64,000 nucleotides of DNA from assembly GCA_021234155.1 (NCBI GenBank), contig JAJEKV010000024.1, positions 13,614,913-13,678,912 on the forward strand, written 5' to 3'. Of the stretch, positions 59,801-64,000 are shown piece after piece (within the stretch, counting starts at the first letter, position 1; each line of letters begins with the position of its first letter). A model generated the notes under the pieces. That model saw nothing but the letters and a program-made list of their open reading frames with translations. It was not told the DNA's origin and ran no database searches. This stretch comes from Isoetes taiwanensis (lineage: Eukaryota > Streptophyta > Lycopodiopsida > Isoetales > Isoetaceae). A program made the position numbers and the translations under genes.

Positions 59801-61296
59801 TTGCTGTGAAAGGCAACAGATCTGAGAAGAAAACAAGACTTCTTTAAGAATAATCACAATTTTCAAATTGGTATCATAGTTCTACTGGACCGTACAGCTT
59901 CAAGCACTTTTTGCCTCCTATTTGCATCTACAATAGCAGCTCCTGGTGTAAATAATAATTGAGTGACCCTGCAATACAAACAAACATATCAATTGCATTT
60001 TGGTGCAACAGTTCATCTTACCAAGTTTTTCAAGGGTATACTTAACAAGCACATTTTGTATGAGGACGTTAGAAATGGGATAATTGCCTTAACTCCAGGC
60101 ACTTCAACTTCACGGATGCCTCTGTGGCAAAATTGAAGTTTTGCAATATCCTGCCATGCAAAGGGCTTTTTGGATTTGCAGGGCAGGGGTGTATTGGCGT
60201 ATTCACTTTAACAGAGGTTCTGAAAATTTTGTTGCACAAAATGTAGATCATCGTGTAAACTGTTTGCAGCAAATCTACAGGCAGATCACCTGGCCAGTGC
60301 GGCAAAACGGGCAGCAGAGTTCGCACCCAGCGGAATCTTTGACCCAAATATTGAAGGCCCACCTGCTCACTAAATATCCCTGCAAATACCCCCAATCCGT
60401 TGAATGCCACCCGATTTTTTGCATTTAGAGCAGCGCTTGAAGCGAGCTGCAGCGGCAGCGCGGGACCGTCCTGAGACTCAAGACCTGCAACAAGCAAGCA
60501 AGCAGGCAGAGCAGACAAAGCTTGCTTTTTTCAATTGTTCTGGACAATATCGAGACTGCATTCTAGGTTAGGTTAAACATTGATTTTGCCCATTCTCTGG
60601 CCCTTTGTGATGATGTGCCCGTTTCTGAACATCAGAGTTCTGAATCCCGGAACAGTTACTGTGTTACATGTTACAGCTCCCTAAAGATTACAGTTTTGGA
60701 GCTTTGAGCTCCTCATTTTGTCGTTTTGTTAAATATGAAATGCTGAATGCCTACACCCTAAAACTAAGCAGTGCCTTGTGTGGCTAAATGCGTGATTGGA
60801 TTCTTGAAATTTCTGGTAAAAAGCCTTGTTGGCTCCAGGAGAACATTGGCTCCAAGGTCGTCAGCCATGCCGGAAATTGCAGGGGTTTGACTAGAACTAT
60901 GCCATGCAGGGTTTCTCCATCTTCGCTGAAAATTCCACGATGCATTACCAAGTGCCTGTCATTCTTTTGCACGATTCAGGTGCCTGTTTTCCATTTTCTC
61001 ATTCTGATGCATTAGAAAAAAATTGTATACAATGAGCCCTGTTGATCGGAGGAATTGGGGAAGTCTGGCTGTTCATTTTTGGGGCAAACCCAAGAACAAA
61101 TTTCAACGCATAGAATGAAGCCATGGAACTTCATGCAAGGTGAGACTTTTGCACTCATTGTTGCTTCTTTCCAGTTGTTTTGCTAACTCTAATATACAAC
61201 ACAAAACAAAACCCCCCTTTCAAACCATTAATAACCCCAAAACCCAACAAGAACCATGAAACGAAACGACAGCAAGAAACATGAAAACACACTCTC
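56890..61296. other. Region without supported gene
   Basis: AT-rich. GTTAGAAATGGGATAATTGCC occurs at both about 59484 and 60069. A 32-bp tandem duplication lies at 58616-58677. Frames of 90-150 codons near 60069-60518 on either strand lack recognisable features. Confidence 0.4.
58616..58677 (+). repeat. 32-bp tandem duplication
   Basis: Two copies of a unit starting CCCTAATTATTGTTATTG with a period of 32 bp (58616-58647, 58648-58677). It follows a T-arm-like hairpin. Confidence 0.85.
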
Positions 61297-61334
61297 GGGC
61301 CACCGAAGGGCAACCCTCTGTGCGCAGCACCTTG
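61297..61334 (-). repeat. Reverse copy of the poly-A-linked hairpin sequence
   Basis: GAAGGGCAACCCTC then TGCGCAGCACCTTG, followed by a T run, mirrors 50838-50875. Ends of one element or two copies of a small repeat are both possible. Confidence 0.6.
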
Positions 61335-62075
61335 TTTTTTTCAATGGTCCAACATCCAAGGACTCACAACAAAAGCTCTCTTTTTATTTTAGGGGTTGAA
61401 CATGCAAGCCTCGTGGATAGCATTTTAGGGCATGAAACAGGGTTTGCAAATCTGCAACAACATGGATTAGCAAGATAAGATTCTGTTGTCGAGTTTTATG
61501 AAGCGGCTGTTAGTATTTCTATAGAATGGTCGCAGATTAGAAACCGGAAATGGTTATTTAAGGTCTATAATTCAGGCTTTTTTCCGGCAGCCTCTGCCAT
61601 AGCCATGTCGGTGACGGACTGGCCCTGGCCCGACTGAACGAGGTAATATCATGTGCATTATTTGTCCACAGGGGATGAGGATGATTTGTGAGTTCCATAC
61701 CTCGTTCTCCAATTTGGGGAGATGGGAAAATAGACGTTCGAAGCCTGAATTATCCTGGATTGACCAGTGGATGCGGATGCAGCCCCGGGGGGTTCACCTC
61801 TATATAAGGGGCATATGGCATGTGCGTGCATCAAGTCAGGAGAAACCCCTCTGTATACAGCTGACCCTCCATAGAAACCCCTATGTATACGGTCCCATAC
61901 TGTCGAAGAATCATACCCGATTCCATACTTTTACACCCAGTCTAAGCACTTCTTGCCCTACCCTCAACCTTATTTTTACGTCCATTTTTCATTCATGTAT
62001 CCTACCCTCTACCGTATTTTTACATCCAGTCCGCAAATGTTACATCCAGTCAGTATTTAGGGTTCTTCCTGGCGC

Positions 62076-62189
62076 CATTTGAGTGTCTTATTTGCAATAC
62101 ATGCGCATTCTTTCTATAAACATAGAACTATCAGACATCCATGGCTAGCATTTGAGTGTCTTATTTGCAATACATGCACATTCTTTCTA
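62076..62189 (+). repeat. 73-bp spaced direct repeat
   Basis: CATTTGAGTGTCTTATTTGC and the following bases recur with a 73-bp period (62076 and 62149), 41 bp long in the second copy, with one change (GCGC to GCAC). Confidence 0.85.
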
Positions 62190-64000
62190 ACGTGATGAAC
62201 GGCACATGAATGTAGTTCAAATAAAGAATATCCAAAAGTTGTACAACATTACATATCACAAAAAAGTGGGCAGAACAAAGCGTGCACCCACTTTATTATT
62301 CATATGAGTTAAGTATTCAAGCTATAAGCTCCTTATCAAACTTAGCAAAACAAGAGTTCAGCCACTTGATCCTTCATATGAGTTGAATCTTCAGGCTATA
62401 AGCACTGTGGCATGCTGTTGCAACGATACATTAGTTCTGCCCTATAGGTGAAAGGCTAAAATACTTAAATATACATTGAAGTTCTCATTCAAACTTGTCA
62501 CAGTTTGGTTGGGACAAAATCAACAAATGAATCTGTTAAAACAAGGATCAATGAAAACAATTCATTTATAAAATCTACTTGCTCGTGCAGAATAATAATG
62601 TCTGCATAAATTAGGCAGACAAAATATCACCTTCCAGCATCTCTCCAAGTAAATTGAAGCCATCTTTAACTCCCCGGCAGCTCTGAGTTCATCATCTAGT
62701 TACAGCCATATCTTGAACTGGAAAATAAAAGACAATAGCTGAAGTATGGTGTAGATTAAAAATTGACTGAAGGATTCAAAATATCAATATACTAACTTCC
62801 TGCTAGGATCTAATCTAGCAGCAAACTTACTCCAAACTCTAACACTCGCTAAAGCCTGAGAATGTGTCTATCCTGGCGTAACCCAGGCCCAAGCCATTAA
62901 TCCTAGCTAAAGAAGAACACGTATACTGACATAATTAATTGAGCAACAACTAACAAATGTAGATAACATGTCACATAGTTCTCAAAAACCAAGGCATACC
63001 TAATGAGGACCAAATATTTGATCCCAAATCAAGTCTACCTTTAGTAGTGAAGAGCTAAGACTTGTGTATGAGCAAAATATTTTTTCAAGGCCATAAAACC
63101 TAGCATAAAAGGAATACTACAATAACTTTCAATAACAAAGGAAAGCCTAGCGGGGATCACGTTTATGATTCCAAACCAAGCAAAACATTTGCCATAAAAT
63201 CAAATACAAACATCTAGTGAAAATACTCCTGAATAAGGTAATAATAATGTAATTTGACAGAATAGAATAATGTTAAACATGACAAGCAAGCCATTTCCCT
63301 CATGCTTGCTAATCAAATGAGCCAAGTCAGAAAAACTGGATTATCTAACTTCAAGACAGAACCATTCTTGAAGGTAAAAAATTGTCAAAAGCATAGTTTT
63401 TTAAGTGAAGATATCACCACTTGTTTTAGAAAATAGCTCCATTTCCAAGTGTGAACAAACTCCGAACACAAAAAGACGGGTTCCACATGTTACCTGCAGC
63501 CAAATCAATTGCATGTTAGCCTGGTAAGGGTAATTACCTGGAGCCATGTTAGCCTGATAAGGGTAAAAGCAAAGCAGCTAGCAGGTAAGCAAAGAAGAAC
63601 CCAGTTTTTATCCTTTTCTTTTTATGCCAAGAGAGATTTTAGGATAAATCATAAACTGAGAATAATTTATAGCTTAGAGAGGCCTATCAAAGACCCTTAG
63701 GCATTCTCTAGAATAATGCATCCCGAGTACACAATTAAAAGCAATATATTATGTAAAGCTTATAAAAAACAAGTACACATATAAGAGAAACAGCATATGC
63801 AATTAAAGTTATTGCGGTGCGCAACTAGCAACTAGGAGACACCTTCTCATGTAATATTTTGCTAGAAGGACGAAAGGAGCACCAGCCAATGTACAAACTA
63901 TGTAGTAGCCTTGATGCAGCAAGTCTGGATTAAAAGGCACTAGATGCTAGGAGCTGCCGGATTTGTGTGATAGAGGATTTTGTATGGATATACATTTCAA
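62190..64000. other. AT-rich terminal region
   Basis: No gene, RNA or element is supported. Short open frames carry no recognisable motif. Confidence 0.4.

Noticed and set aside
60069-60518. 149-codon minus-strand frame and an overlapping plus-strand frame
   Set aside because: No domain, no splice or promoter support, and both strands are open.
61651-62082. 143-codon plus-strand frame
   Set aside because: No recognisable motif and no supporting context; likely chance.

Overview
The window is nuclear DNA of a vascular plant with a large, transposon-rich genome. It holds plant-type chromoviruses, a Ty1/copia element primed by initiator-Met tRNA, an alpha-expansin relic and a PPR relic. The PPR wording resembles the large PPR families I know from ferns, so a fern is my best guess. 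That is an inference, not a proof. Apart from the expansin, PPR and zinc-finger fragments, nothing looks like an ordinary host gene.

Layout. Positions 1-36988 are one nest of four transposons. Element B is a Ty3/gypsy chromovirus. Its 5' end lies outside the window, and its pieces are 11040-13858 and 35814-36988. It was hit by element A, a larger Ty3/gypsy element (1-11039, entered from inside; 3' LTR 9475-11039). It was hit again, inside its integrase, by element D (13859-35813), an 8.66-kb DNA transposon with 21-bp terminal inverted repeats and a 4-bp target duplication (TTCG). D was in turn hit by element C (17959-31247), a 13.3-kb Ty3/gypsy element with a 5-bp duplication (TGGTT) that splits the last exon of D's minus-strand gene. 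Element E (38655-44280) is a decayed Ty1/copia element whose 3' LTR carries a 752-bp solo LTR. Next come a PPR relic (about 45.8-46.25 kb), element F (46835-49088; imperfect inverted repeats with telomere-like ends around an intact 478-aa ORF of unknown family), a MITE-like unit (50052-50639), a two-exon expansin that stops before its second domain (56243-56889), and AT-rich DNA with no gene I can support to 64000.

Main discoveries. (1) Elements C and A belong to one chromovirus family that carries extra ORFs between the 5' LTR and gag. In C the first of these ends in a nearly complete histone H3 fold, recognisable from the [16 protein letters not shown] stretch to the terminal ARRIRGE. A has a much more decayed H3-like fold in the same place, with features closer to centromeric H3. 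A chromodomain follows the integrase in both. A retrotransposon family carrying its own H3 variant is, as far as I know, undescribed. (2) Element D has two convergent genes: a transposase with a D-D-E/D-like signature (DFAENY, SDGCAAQYK, GKGEHDG) of a kind I associate with animal genomes, and a multi-exon gene for a coiled-coil protein with a C3HC4 RING. Its TSD length fits the Sola superfamily, but I cannot prove the assignment. (3) Element F encodes an uninterrupted protein I cannot place.

All pol genes seen here carry stops or frameshifts, so these copies look inactive. Several nonsense changes (CGA to TGA, CAG to TAG, TGG to TAG) are the transitions expected from deamination of methylated cytosine.
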